The position numbers and the translations under genes are program-made. A stretch of DNA of 35,771 nt from JAOTWJ01 sp036398175 (GTDB lineage Bacteria; Gemmatimonadota; Gemmatimonadetes; Gemmatimonadales; GWC2-71-9): contig DASWHL010000062.1 of NCBI GenBank assembly GCA_036398175.1, forward strand, positions 1 through 35,771. Direction: 5' to 3'. Below, in pieces: positions 17,014-25,678 of the stretch (positions are counted from its first letter, which is position 1; every line of letters starts with the position of its first letter). Below the pieces are notes generated by a model that saw only the letters and a list, made by a program, of their open reading frames with translations, was not told where the DNA came from and did no database searches.

Positions 17014-18330
17014 GTGGACCGTCGCCGGTTCGTCACCCAGACCGCCGCCGAGCTGGCGGCGCTCGCGGTGGCCGGATGCGGATCCGGCCGGTCGAACCGG
17101 TCGGCGCCCATCGTGTTCCCCCCGCCCGCGCCCGCGCCGCCGCCTTCGGGCCACGCGGAGCGGTACGACTTCGCCGTGATCGGGGCGGGCGCCTTTGGCG
17201 GCTGGACGGCACTCCACCTCCGGCAGCGGGGGGCCGCGGTCGTCCTGATAGACCAGTATGGACCCGGCAACTCGCGGGCGACCTCGGGCGACGAGACCCG
17301 CGGCGTCCGGAGCTCCTATGGGGACCGCCCCCACGGCCGCCTGTGGATGCGGTGGGCGCGTCGGGCCATGGGCCGATGGAAGCAGTTCGACGAGGAACAG
17401 CGGGACCACATCGGCGGCCAGCTCCTCTTTCCCACCGGTGACATCATCTGTCGGGAGGAGGAAGAGCTGTTCACCACCCGCACGCGCGAATGGTGGAACC
17501 TCGAGCGGATTCCCCACGAGGTGGTGCCGGTGGACGAGGCGCGGAAGCGGTGGCCGGTGGTGGATTTCACCGGCATCACCGTCGTGCTCCACGAACCGGA
17601 CGCCGGGGTCGTGCGGGCCCGGCGCGCGTGCGAGGCCGTGGGGTTCGTGTTCACGCGGCTCGGCGGCCAGGTCCGCATCGGGTACGTCACGCCGGCCGAG
17701 GTGGAGGGACGCCGCCTCGGTGCGGTCGCGTTCCCCAACGGCGACCGCATCGTCGCGGACACGTTCTGCTTTGCCCTGGGCCCGTGGATGCCCAAGCAGT
17801 TCCCCAGCGTCCTGGGCAAGCTCATGAACCTGCCGGTGGGCCACGTCTGCTATTTCGCCACGCCGCCCGGCGACAGCCGCTTCACCTATCCCAACCTCCC
17901 GAGCTGGAACTTCCGCGGCGTCACCGGATGGCCCGCGCTGGTGCCCGACAACCGCGGGTTCCGGGTGCGCAGCGGCGGTGAGCGCGCGTTCGATCCCGAC
18001 CTGAGCCAGCGCATCGTCCCCCCGGAAAGCATCGAACGGAACCGCGCGGTGCTCCGAGCCCGCTTCCCGCTGCTCGCCAACGCGCCGCTCAGCGAGACGC
18101 GCGCCTGCCACTACGAGTCGAGCGCCACCCGGAACTTCCTGATTGACCGGCACCCCGACTTCGACAACGTGTGGCTGGCCGGCGGCGGGTCCGCCGAAGG
18201 CTTCAAGTTCGGGCCCGTCGTGGGCGAGTACGTGGCCGGGCGCGTGGTGGGGGAAGAGGGGGACGCGGAGTTGGCGGAGGCGTTCGGGATTCCGGAGGAC
18301 GGACCGGACCCGGCGGGTGAGGAGGAGTGA
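17014..18330 (+). CDS. exported FAD-dependent oxidoreductase (DAO family) with Tat-type lipoprotein signal
   Basis: Flavoprotein of 438 residues related to D-amino-acid, sarcosine and N-methyl-amino-acid oxidases. The N-terminus has a Tat-like RRRFV (3-7) and a lipobox VAGC with Cys at 22, then a Pro-rich linker and the FAD-binding VIGAGAFGG with Gly 57-63. The substrate half continues to a C-terminal GGGSAEGFKFGP motif typical of the DAO fold. Tat export fits a protein that folds with its flavin before translocation. The start is GTG at 17014, preceded by a G-rich ribosome site at the end of the cytochrome gene. Most DAO enzymes are cytosolic oxidases, so the export signal and the adjacent cytochrome c suggest a dehydrogenase that feeds electrons to the cytochrome. 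Substrate unknown. Confidence 0.88.
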   Translation: MDRRRFVTQTAAELAALAVAGCGSGRSNRSAPIVFPPPAPAPPPSGHAERYDFAVIGAGAFGGWTALHLRQRGAAVVLIDQYGPGNSRATSGDETRGVRSSYGDRPHGRLWMRWARRAMGRWKQFDEEQRDHIGGQLLFPTGDIICREEEELFTTRTREWWNLERIPHEVVPVDEARKRWPVVDFTGITVVLHEPDAGVVRARRACEAVGFVFTRLGGQVRIGYVTPAEVEGRRLGAVAFPNGDRIVADTFCFALGPWMPKQFPSVLGKLMNLPVGHVCYFATPPGDSRFTYPNLPSWNFRGVTGWPALVPDNRGFRVRSGGERAFDPDLSQRIVPPESIERNRAVLRARFPLLANAPLSETRACHYESSATRNFLIDRHPDFDNVWLAGGGSAEGFKFGPVVGEYVAGRVVGEEGDAELAEAFGIPEDGPDPAGEEE

Positions 18331-18340
18331 GCGAAACTAC

Positions 18341-18368
18341 CGTATAACTACACGTTACACGTTACACT
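18341..18368 (+). promoter_or_regulatory. AT-richer spacer with ACACGTT direct repeats and a TACACT -10-like box
   Basis: The 48 bp spacer before the kinase gene holds TATAAC and two consecutive ACACGTT units, ending in TACACT (18363-18368) ten bases before the ATG at 18379. GGAG at 18371-18374 is a possible ribosome site but is only four bases from the ATG. This is the most AT-rich short patch nearby and is the probable promoter. Confidence 0.35.
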
Positions 18369-18378
18369 ACGGAGCCCC

Positions 18379-21066
18379 ATGACCCACCCCACCGACCGCC
18401 TCTCCACCTCCCTCTCCGATCGGTATCGCATCGAGCGCGAGCTTGGTGCGGGGGGGATGGCCACGGTCTATCTCGCCCACGACGTCAAGCACGACCGCAA
18501 GGTCGCGCTCAAGGTCCTCCGCCCTGAGCTCTCCGCCATCCTCGGCGCCGCGCGGTTTCTGGCCGAGATCAAGACCACCGCCAACCTCCAGCACCCGCAC
18601 ATCCTCGGGCTGCACGATTCCGGGGAAGCCGACGGCACCGTGTTCTACGTCATGCCATACGTCGAGGGCGAATCCCTGCGGGACCGCCTGAACCGCGAGC
18701 GGCAACTGCCGCTGGACGACGCGATCCGGATTGCCCGCGAGGTGGCCGACGCGCTCGACTACGCCCACCGGCACGGCGTGATCCACCGCGACATCAAGCC
18801 CGAGAACATCCTGCTGCACGACGGCCGCGCGCTCGTGGCGGACTTCGGGATCGCGCTGGCGGTGAGCCGCTCGGACGGCGGCACCCGCATGACCGAGACG
18901 GGCATGAGCCTGGGGACGCCGCACTACATGAGCCCCGAACAGGCCATGGGCGAGCGCGAGATCACCGCCAAGAGCGACGTGTACGCGTTGGGCTGCGTGG
19001 TCTACGAGATGCTCACGGGCGAGCCGCCGTTTGCCGGGCCCACCGCGCAGGCCATCATCGCGCGGGTGCTCACGGAGGAGCCGCGGAGTCTCACGCTCCA
19101 GCGTCGCACTATTCCGCCCCACGTGGAGGCGGCGGTGGTCCGGGCGCTGGCCAAGCTCCCTGCCGACCGGTTCGGGAGCGCGGCGCAATTCAGCGAGGCG
19201 CTGGCCAACCCCGCCTTTGGCGCCACCACCGCGTCCGCCGCCACGGCCATGTCCGCCGTGCCCACCGCCCGCGGCCGCCGTGCGTCCGCCGCAACCGCTG
19301 TGATTGCAGGGATTGCCGTGCTTCTGGCCGGGCTGGCCGCCTGGGGTTGGCTTCGCGTCCGCGCCGCCGAACGCCAGCCCGCCGCCTGGCAGTATGTCTC
19401 GCTCGGCGACAGCGTGACGCTCGTGACGGACTACCCGGCCATGGCGCTGTCGCCGGACGGCTCCATGCTGGCGTTCAAGGACAACCGCCAGAACGGCCGG
19501 CTCTGGGTCAAGCACCGCGGCCAGCTCGACCCCACGCCCGTGCCCGGGACCGAACGGGCGCAGAATCCCACGTTCTCCCCGGACGGCCAGTGGATCGCGT
19601 TCGTGGCCGACGGGCGCCTGAAGAAGGTGCGCCCGACGGGCGGCGCCACGGTCACGCTCGCCGACTCCGCGGCCATCGGGTACGGCGGCGCCGCGTGGCT
19701 CGACGACGGCACGCTGGTCTACGCCACCGCCAGCCTGGCCGGCCTGCGCCGCGTGAGCGCCACGGGTGGCTCCAGCACCGTCGCGCTGCGGGATACCAAC
19801 CTGGCGGGCGGCGGCATCGGCATGCCCGTCCCGCTCCCGGGCGCGCGCGGGGTGCTGTTTCAGCTCTGCTCCTCGGGCTGCGTCTCGATGGCCATCCACG
19901 TGCTGGACCTGCGGACCGGGCTCCAGAAACCCCTGCTCGAGGACGTGGCCCAGGCTTCGTATCTGCCCATGGGGCGCCTGCTCTACGTCCGGCGCGACGG
20001 CGTGGCGGTGGCGGCGCCGTTCGATCTCGAGCAGCTCGAGATCACGGGCGAGGCCGTGCCCGTCCTCGAGGGCGTGGACGTCCGGGCGCTCTCCGGGTTT
20101 GCCCTGCTCACCTGGTCGGCCTCCGGCTCCGTCGTCTACGTCCGGGGATCCGGGGCACCGTCCACGGACAACGTCGTGGCGCGAGTGGACCGGGCCGGCG
20201 CCATTGCGCCCATCGACACTGCCTGGTACGGGGAGTTCAACTCCCTCGCGCTTTCGCGGGACGGCCGGCGGTTGGCGGTGGGAATGGGGGCGGGCAGCGG
20301 CCTCAACATCTGGATCAAGCAACTGGACCGGGGGCCGTCCACTCGGCTCACGTTCGGCAATCGGGACCGGCGCCCGGCCTGGTCCTACGACGGGCGCCTC
20401 GTGGCGTTCATCCGCGACAGCGCCAGCACCAGCGCCGTGTACGCGCGCCCGGCGGACGGCAGCGGGCCCGACCGGCTGGTGGCCCAGCTCGACCGCCTGG
20501 TCCAGGAAGTCACGTGGTCGCCCGACGGCCGCTGGATCGTGGTGCGCACGGACAACACGATGTCGGGGGCCGGCGACCTCGTCGCGGTGAGCACGGGCGA
20601 CGACTCCGCGCCGACGCCCGTGGCGGCGAGCCCGTTCACGGAGCTGCATCCCGCCGTCTCCCCCGACGGGCGCTGGCTGGCCTACACCTCCAACGAGTCG
20701 GGCGGCAACGAGGTCTACGTGCGCCCGTTCCCGGGGTCGCACGCCGTGCGCTGGCAGGTCTCCAACGGCGGCGGGATGGCCCCGGTCTGGTCGCCCACGG
20801 GACGGGAGCTGTTCTTCATCGGCGCCGACGGCCGGCTCGTGGCGGCGCAGGTGCAGGGCGGCACCACGTTCACGGTCACCGGACTGAGGACGCTGTTCGA
20901 CGCCTCGAACTTCGCCATCGACAATTTTCACCAGTCCTATGACGTGGCGCCGGACGGCCGGTCGTTCGTGTTCCTGAGCCCGCGGCGCCTCACCGAAACG
21001 AGGGGCATTCGGATCGTGTGGGGGGAACGGTGGTTTGCGGATGTTGCGGCGAGGGTCCGGCGATGA
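18379..21066 (+). CDS. membrane-anchored Ser/Thr protein kinase with C-terminal PD40 (WD40-like) beta-propeller
   Basis: Receptor-like Hanks kinase of 895 residues. The kinase domain has LGAGGMATVY (22-31), K45, HRD at 136-138 and DFG at 155-157, all intact. A single membrane segment spans about 305-328. The extracytoplasmic part, about 340-890, consists of TolB/PD40 propeller strands such as AMALSPDGSMLAF, PTFSPDGQWIAFVAD, VTWSPDGRWIVV and PAVSPDGRWLAYTSN, likely a ligand or protein-binding sensor. It is a clear paralogue of the truncated kinase at 35574 (both begin M-T-x-P-T-D-R-L-S-T). It follows the FAD oxidoreductase by 48 bp but seems to have its own promoter. Its stop is followed by a long hairpin. 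Confidence 0.94.
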   Translation: MTHPTDRLSTSLSDRYRIERELGAGGMATVYLAHDVKHDRKVALKVLRPELSAILGAARFLAEIKTTANLQHPHILGLHDSGEADGTVFYVMPYVEGESLRDRLNRERQLPLDDAIRIAREVADALDYAHRHGVIHRDIKPENILLHDGRALVADFGIALAVSRSDGGTRMTETGMSLGTPHYMSPEQAMGEREITAKSDVYALGCVVYEMLTGEPPFAGPTAQAIIARVLTEEPRSLTLQRRTIPPHVEAAVVRALAKLPADRFGSAAQFSEALANPAFGATTASAATAMSAVPTARGRRASAATAVIAGIAVLLAGLAAWGWLRVRAAERQPAAWQYVSLGDSVTLVTDYPAMALSPDGSMLAFKDNRQNGRLWVKHRGQLDPTPVPGTERAQNPTFSPDGQWIAFVADGRLKKVRPTGGATVTLADSAAIGYGGAAWLDDGTLVYATASLAGLRRVSATGGSSTVALRDTNLAGGGIGMPVPLPGARGVLFQLCSSGCVSMAIHVLDLRTGLQKPLLEDVAQASYLPMGRLLYVRRDGVAVAAPFDLEQLEITGEAVPVLEGVDVRALSGFALLTWSASGSVVYVRGSGAPSTDNVVARVDRAGAIAPIDTAWYGEFNSLALSRDGRRLAVGMGAGSGLNIWIKQLDRGPSTRLTFGNRDRRPAWSYDGRLVAFIRDSASTSAVYARPADGSGPDRLVAQLDRLVQEVTWSPDGRWIVVRTDNTMSGAGDLVAVSTGDDSAPTPVAASPFTELHPAVSPDGRWLAYTSNESGGNEVYVRPFPGSHAVRWQVSNGGGMAPVWSPTGRELFFIGADGRLVAAQVQGGTTFTVTGLRTLFDASNFAIDNFHQSYDVAPDGRSFVFLSPRRLTETRGIRIVWGERWFADVAARVRR

Positions 21067-21074
21067 TGACAACC

Positions 21075-21155
21075 GTGCAGCGTGCAGTGTGCAGGGTGCA
21101 GCGGGACCCGCCCTGATTAGCAGGTCCGCTGCACCCTGCACGCTGCACGCTGCGC
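21075..21155. terminator. long imperfect hairpin of GTGCAGN heptamers between convergent genes
   Basis: The left arm 21075-21108 is four heptamers of GTGCAGN followed by a short GC tail. The right arm 21123-21155 is its near-perfect complement, with two mismatches and one bulge over about 33 bp. The loop is 14 nt (21109-21122). It fills the space between the convergent kinase and SRPBCC genes and could terminate transcription in both directions, although no U-run follows. The heptamer composition also fits a mobile or amplified short repeat element. Confidence 0.6.
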
Positions 21156-21161
21156 GCTTCC

Positions 21162-21851
21162 CTATCGCGCCACGATCGTCTCCGCCAACACCCCCAACCG
21201 CTCCCCCCAGTACGCCTTCGACCGTTCCACCGCGGCCCGGTCCTTCAGCTTCATGTGCTGAATGGCCACCGCGGTCTTCGCCTTCCCCTTGGGCGTGAAG
21301 TAGGCCTGCACGATCGTGCCGTCGTCCCAGCCAAACCGCACGGTCTTGTCGGGAGTCGCGATCCGGACGGTGACCTTCACATCGAGCCACCGCTTCCGGA
21401 GCCGCGCGTCGCGGAACGCCCGGTAGAGGCTCGCCACCGGAACGGCCATCGTCTTGCTCTTGCTGGCCTCGTAGGCGCCGTCGCGGCGCTGGCCGATGGC
21501 CCGGAGGCCGCGGATGCGCTCGTAGCCCACGGTCACGGCCTGCGCCCACCAGCCGGGGATCTCGTATTTCTCGCGGACCAGTCTCGCAATCTCGCGGTGC
21601 GGCAGCTCGGCGGCGCCCAGCTTGTCCAGCGCGTAGACCCAGCGGTCCCACGCGCACCCGGTTTTGGCTTTGACGGTGTCGTTGCTCATGCCCGCGAGGC
21701 GCGCAAAGTCCGCGGGTGCCGGTGACGCCGGGGCGGCCGCCGGACGACTGGCGGGCTGCCTGAGGAGTTGGGCGCGGGCGGAGGTGTAGGATTCGCCCGT
21801 CTTCTGCATGCGCGTCCGGATCAGACGCTTGAGGTCCTTGTTGGTCGGCAT
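21162..21851 (-). CDS. SRPBCC (START/AHSA1-like) domain protein with DUF4287-like N-terminal region
   Basis: Soluble 229-residue protein. The N-terminus is basic (MPTNKDLKRLIRTRMQKTGE), followed by an Ala/Pro linker. A helical segment around KTGCAWDRWVYALDKLGAAE resembles the DUF4287-type helices often joined to SRPBCC domains. The C-terminal part, from SKTMAVPVASLYRAF to the end, has the AHSA1/SRPBCC fold pattern with RKRWL, VRFGWDDGTIVQAYF and the final VERSKAYWGERLGVL helix. This fold makes a hydrophobic ligand pocket; the ligand is unknown. The ATG at 21851 has AAGGGAG about eight bases upstream. The gene converges on the PD40 kinase. Confidence 0.85.
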   Translation of the reverse strand: MPTNKDLKRLIRTRMQKTGESYTSARAQLLRQPASRPAAAPASPAPADFARLAGMSNDTVKAKTGCAWDRWVYALDKLGAAELPHREIARLVREKYEIPGWWAQAVTVGYERIRGLRAIGQRRDGAYEASKSKTMAVPVASLYRAFRDARLRKRWLDVKVTVRIATPDKTVRFGWDDGTIVQAYFTPKGKAKTAVAIQHMKLKDRAAVERSKAYWGERLGVLAETIVAR

Positions 21852-22019
21852 CGTACGCTCCCTTGGTCAGGCCACACGCCCCCCACCCCCCAGCGGCGGC
21901 GCACGCGTGGCGACGCAAGGTTTACCGATGCCGATCCGGGAGTCTGCCCCCCTTTGCCTCACGAGGACCCTTGCTGGGGCAGGGCCGACGAGGTTGGGCG
22001 TGGATCACCGCCAGCGGAA

Positions 22020-22048
22020 ATAATGGGGGGCGATTTCGGGGAATGCAA
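22020..22048 (-). promoter_or_regulatory. putative sigma-70-type promoter of the SRPBCC gene
   Basis: On the minus strand TTGCAT (complement of 22043-22048) and CATTAT (complement of 22020-22025) are separated by exactly 17 bp. This is the best -35/-10 pair in the 250 bp spacer and would give a 5' leader of about 160 bases before the ATG at 21851. The rest of the spacer shows no gene or clear structure. Confidence 0.4.
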
Positions 22049-22101
22049 GATGGGCGGGAGCCCACCCTCAAACAGGTTTCCTGACGCCGCGGGACCGGGC
22101 C

Positions 22102-23484
22102 TTACGCGCCTGTTCTGAGTTGGGGAGAGGAGCGCGCGCGCTTCATGTCATAGAGCGCGCGGTCCGCCGTTCCGAGCAGCGCCTCGGCGGAATGGCCGTC
22201 GCGCGGGTACACGGCCACGCCCATGCTGGCGCGGACCGGCGGCGGCTCCACGTCCCGCTCAAGGCGCTCCCCCACGCGCCGCACCACCTCCCACGCGGCC
22301 GACTCGCCCGACTCGGGGAGCACCACGGCAAACTCGTCCCCGCCGTACCGGGCAACGGTATCCACCCCACGGCACGTCGCGATCAGCGCCTCCGCCAGCC
22401 GGCAGAGCGCCCGGCTGCCCACGAGGTGGCCGTGTCGGTCGTTGATGATCTTCAGGTCGTCGAGGTCGAGGAACAGGAGCGCGAAGGACCGCTCCGTACG
22501 TCCCGACCGCTCGATCTCTTCCTCGAGCACGCTCACCAGGCGCCGGTGGTTGGCCAGCCCGGTCAGGGGATCGCTCACGGACAGCGAGCGCAACCGTTCC
22601 TCGGTGTGGCGGTGATCGCTGATCGCGGCCGCCACGATGAGCCCGATGACCGCCAGCACCCCCATGAACGCCTGGAGCAGGACGAGGGATTCGTTGGGGG
22701 TGACCCGCACGAACGGCCCCAGCCCGCTCAGCGTGCCCCGGATGGCCATGGCCGAGAGCAGGAGCACGCCCGTGGCGGTCTCGCGCGGCCCGAAGCGGAA
22801 AGCGGCCCAGAGCAGCGGCGGGATGCACAGGAACTCGAGCGGGAGCCGCTCGGCGGCGGCGGGCGACAGCTCGCCGAACACGACCTGACCGGCCAGGATG
22901 ATGGCGAGCAGCACGCCCACCGCTTCCACCTGCTGATGGATGCGCCACGTCACGCGCGGGTTGGAGATCCAGAGGAGCACCGCGGGGGCCACGATCAGGA
23001 GGCCGGTCGCGTCGCCCAGCCACCACGTCAGCCAGATGGGCCAGAAGGCCGGCCACGGCGCCAGGCCGGCCAGTTCGAGGGTCAGCACGCCCACCGTGGC
23101 GCTCACGGTGCTGACACCGGCCGCCACCAGCGTGTATTTCCCCACGCGCCGCGCGCGCCCGAAGGCGTCCTGGCCGCCCACCCAGCGCTGGATCAGGTAC
23201 GCGCCGAGCAGCACCTCGGTGGTGTTGCCAGCGGCAATGGCGACCGAGGTGGCCACGGTGCCAACCGTGGTGAGGTTGACGAGGAACGCGCCGAAGAAGA
23301 CCGCGGGCCAGACCGCCGGACCGAGGAGGAGCACCGCGGCCAGCCCGATCCCGGCGGCGGGCCACACGGAGGTCGCGCTCGCGTGGAGGAACGCGAGCTG
23401 CAGCCCGAGCTTGCCGGCCACGAAATAGATGACGGCGAGCGCGACGAGCAGCGGAAGACGGCGGACCACGATCACTCGAGGCAT
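22102..23484 (-). CDS. MASE1-GGDEF membrane diguanylate cyclase
   Basis: Membrane-bound enzyme of 460 residues making c-di-GMP from two GTP. About eight hydrophobic segments in residues 5-300 form a MASE1-type sensor, seen in FVAGKLGLQLAFLHASATSVWP-type sequence near the start and the WLGDATGLLIVAP helix. The catalytic GGDEF is intact at 381-385. RGVD at 372-375, five residues upstream, is the RxxD inhibitory site, so product feedback is expected. GGGAGGGA (complement, around 23494-23501) supports the ATG at 23484. The gene is 125 bp downstream of the histidine kinase on the same strand; that spacer contains a CRP/FNR-type palindrome, so it may be transcribed separately. Confidence 0.94.
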   Translation of the reverse strand: MPRVIVVRRLPLLVALAVIYFVAGKLGLQLAFLHASATSVWPAAGIGLAAVLLLGPAVWPAVFFGAFLVNLTTVGTVATSVAIAAGNTTEVLLGAYLIQRWVGGQDAFGRARRVGKYTLVAAGVSTVSATVGVLTLELAGLAPWPAFWPIWLTWWLGDATGLLIVAPAVLLWISNPRVTWRIHQQVEAVGVLLAIILAGQVVFGELSPAAAERLPLEFLCIPPLLWAAFRFGPRETATGVLLLSAMAIRGTLSGLGPFVRVTPNESLVLLQAFMGVLAVIGLIVAAAISDHRHTEERLRSLSVSDPLTGLANHRRLVSVLEEEIERSGRTERSFALLFLDLDDLKIINDRHGHLVGSRALCRLAEALIATCRGVDTVARYGGDEFAVVLPESGESAAWEVVRRVGERLERDVEPPPVRASMGVAVYPRDGHSAEALLGTADRALYDMKRARSSPQLRTGA

Positions 23485-23559
23485 GGCTCCGAGTCCCTCC
23501 CCCCTTTCCTTTGACCTACCCCCGGATCCTTGAATTGAACCGCAATCCGGTGCGGCCGG

Positions 23560-23577
23560 TTGTGACGCCGGTCACAA
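23560..23577. promoter_or_regulatory. CRP/FNR-family operator-like palindrome
   Basis: TTGTGACGCCGGTCACAA is a palindrome with 7 bp arms. Its core TGTGA-N6-TCACA equals the classic CRP consensus spacing. It lies 75 bp upstream of the diguanylate cyclase start, suitable for activation or repression. It could instead be a hairpin following the histidine kinase gene, but no U-run follows in either direction. The cognate regulator is not in the window. Confidence 0.5.
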
Positions 23578-23609
23578 AGGGGTGAAACGCGGTTTTTTGC
23601 GGAAGGACA

Positions 23610-25181
23610 TCAGGCTGGCGGGGCTTGGCTCTCAGCCTCCGCCTGCGCGCGCCACGGCCGGGTACGCCGCGCGTCGGGGGTAGGCCACGACCGCGTTTCC
23701 GGGGCGGTGGCGATGGGCTCCGTGGGCGGCTCCGCATCGGACGCCGGGCCGGCCACCGGGAGCGACACGTGAAAAACGGTGCCGCCCGGCCGGCGGCTTT
23801 GCGCCGCGATCAGGCCGCCGTGCGCTTCCACCACCTGGCGGACGATGGCGAGCCCCAGTCCCGTTCCCCCACCGCCGAGGCCGCCATCCACCTGGTAATA
23901 CTTGGTGAAGACCCACGGCAACTCGTCCGGCGGGATGCCGACGCCGGTGTCCGCGACGGTGAAGTGCACCTGGTCCGATTCGCCCCACACGCGCACGGTG
24001 ATGCGGCCGCCGGGCGGCGTGAACTTCAGCGCGTTGGACAGCAGGTTGCCTACGATCTCGTGGTTGAGCCCGTCCGGATCGGCGCAAATCACCGCTGGCG
24101 TGGATCGCTCGATGCTCATCGCGAGCGTAATTCCCTGGTGGCGCGCCTGCCGGGCGTACGCGGTCCGCAGGGACTCGAACGTGGGCCCGACGGGAATCTC
24201 CTCGGGGTGCAGCGGGTAGGCACGCGCCTCGAACCGGCCGAGGCTGAGCAACTGCTCCACGCGCTTGGTGAGCACCTCCACGTGCTCCCGGATGGACCGG
24301 AGCAGCTCGTGCCGGTCGCTGCCGCGTCCCTCGCGGTCGCCCTCTTCGATCAGCTCCGCGCAGCCCCGAATCAGGTTGAGCGGCGCCTTGAGGTCGTGGC
24401 TCACGACGTTCAGGAACTCGCCGCGCATGCGGTCGAGCTCGGCCAGGCGCTGCGTCATGGAGGCGAACGAGCGGCACAGATCCCCGATCTCGTCGGCCCG
24501 GAGATACGGCAGGGGGCCCGCGGCAATCGTTCCGCCGGCCACCGACGCCATGTTGCGCCGCAGGCGGCTGAGGGGGCCGGTGAGCGCCGCGGTCACCCAG
24601 AGGGCCACGCCCGCCCCCAGGAGCAGCGCCAGCGCCGACGTGAGCGTGGCGGTGCGCAGCGCGGTGGCGGTGATTTCCTGGGCCGCGGACGCCGCCGCGG
24701 TGCTGGCCCGGCCGATCGCGTCATCGAGGGGGCGAACCCGCGACTGCGCCTGGCCGAGCAGCGGCTGCACGGCCTGGCGCAGAAACGCCGTGGCCTCCTC
24801 GGCGCGCCCCGCCGCCACCAGGAGGTCGAGGGCCCGCGTGCGGGCGCCGAGCGAATCGAGGTCCGCCCCGAGCGGCTCCGCCTGAGTGTATCCGACACTC
24901 GCCAGACGACCGGTCGCCTCCCCGGCGCGCGCCAGCGCCTGGCCGAGCCCGGACCGGAAGGCAGGATCGGGCACGATCACGTAGCTGCGCGCGTGCCGGT
25001 CGAATTCCACCAGTCCTTCCCGCAGCGTCCCGAGCGCCGCGTACGCCTCGGCGTGCTCGGTCCGGAGCGCCACGGCAATCCCGCGCACCGCCCGCAGCTG
25101 CTGGAGCCCGTACGCCATGGGCAGCATCAGCAGCCCGGCGACGACTGCGAACGACGCGAGCAGCCGCGACCGGATGGTCAT
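23610..25181 (-). CDS. membrane sensor histidine kinase with HAMP domain
   Basis: Transmembrane sensor kinase of 523 residues. Membrane segments at about 7-27 and 185-205 enclose an extracytoplasmic helical sensor region; a HAMP linker follows, ending near ADEIGDLCRSF. The H-box is FLNVVSHDLKAPLN with the phosphoacceptor H262. The ATPase domain has the N-box EIVGNLLSNALKFTPPGG, G1 DTGVGIPPDE and G2 GGTGLGLAIV, all intact. The C-terminal tail of about 50 residues is low-complexity. The ATG shares one base with the stop of the lipoprotein gene (TGATG), so the two are translationally coupled. Its likely partner is the HD-GYP response regulator two genes upstream. Confidence 0.94.
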   Translation of the reverse strand: MTIRSRLLASFAVVAGLLMLPMAYGLQQLRAVRGIAVALRTEHAEAYAALGTLREGLVEFDRHARSYVIVPDPAFRSGLGQALARAGEATGRLASVGYTQAEPLGADLDSLGARTRALDLLVAAGRAEEATAFLRQAVQPLLGQAQSRVRPLDDAIGRASTAAASAAQEITATALRTATLTSALALLLGAGVALWVTAALTGPLSRLRRNMASVAGGTIAAGPLPYLRADEIGDLCRSFASMTQRLAELDRMRGEFLNVVSHDLKAPLNLIRGCAELIEEGDREGRGSDRHELLRSIREHVEVLTKRVEQLLSLGRFEARAYPLHPEEIPVGPTFESLRTAYARQARHQGITLAMSIERSTPAVICADPDGLNHEIVGNLLSNALKFTPPGGRITVRVWGESDQVHFTVADTGVGIPPDELPWVFTKYYQVDGGLGGGGTGLGLAIVRQVVEAHGGLIAAQSRRPGGTVFHVSLPVAGPASDAEPPTEPIATAPETRSWPTPDARRTRPWRAQAEAESQAPPA

Positions 25182-25678
25182 CAGGACTTGAGGGTGGCCT
25201 GGATCCGCGCCAACTCACCCCGCAACTGCTTGACCGAGAGCTCCAGCTCCTCGAGACGGGACGCGAGGGTCGGCCCCGTGAGCCTCGGCAGCTCGGTCCC
25301 CTTGGTCATGCCCCCGACGGGCGCGGCGCCCAGGTCGAGCGCCATGCCATAGAGGAACCGGCCCAGCGCCGCGTCCAGCGGATCGGGGGCCGTGGCGGTA
25401 TACCGCGCGGCGGCATCCGCCGCCTGGTTGGGCGCCCGCACGGGATTACGCGGATCCAGGCCCACCACGGCGCGCAGCAGCAGCGCGCGGCGCCCGGACG
25501 GCGACGTATCCTCGGCGGGGAGCGCCCGCGCGTGCTGGGCCGCCGCGCCGACGTCCCCGAGTTCCAGCGCCGCGAGCGTCATGCCCACGAGGGTCTCGGG
25601 ACTGGGAGGCGAGGGCTCGCGGGGCGGCACGCAGCCCATCGTCGCGAGCAGGACCGTGACCACCAGCGCGCGTTTCAT
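25181..25678 (-). CDS. small lipoprotein of the sensor-kinase operon
   Basis: Predicted lipoprotein of 165 residues with a short signal peptide and lipobox around ATMGC (Cys 16). The mature part is Ala-rich and helical, with one region resembling short tandem helices (TLVGMTLAALELGDVGAAAQHARAL) and a C-terminal coiled-coil-like segment (SRLEELELSVKQLRGELARIQ). No named family is recognised. Its start overlaps the stop of the response regulator by four bases (ATGA) and its stop shares one base with the histidine kinase start. This placement suggests it tunes or anchors the sensor from the outer face, possibly as a periplasmic accessory protein. Confidence 0.85.
   Translation of the reverse strand: MKRALVVTVLLATMGCVPPREPSPPSPETLVGMTLAALELGDVGAAAQHARALPAEDTSPSGRRALLLRAVVGLDPRNPVRAPNQAADAAARYTATAPDPLDAALGRFLYGMALDLGAAPVGGMTKGTELPRLTGPTLASRLEELELSVKQLRGELARIQATLKS

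Noticed and set aside
18367..21918. Long open frame on the minus strand across the PD40 kinase and SRPBCC genes
   Set aside because: Opposite a clear kinase and in another frame over a clear SRPBCC gene; low-complexity composition and no domain.
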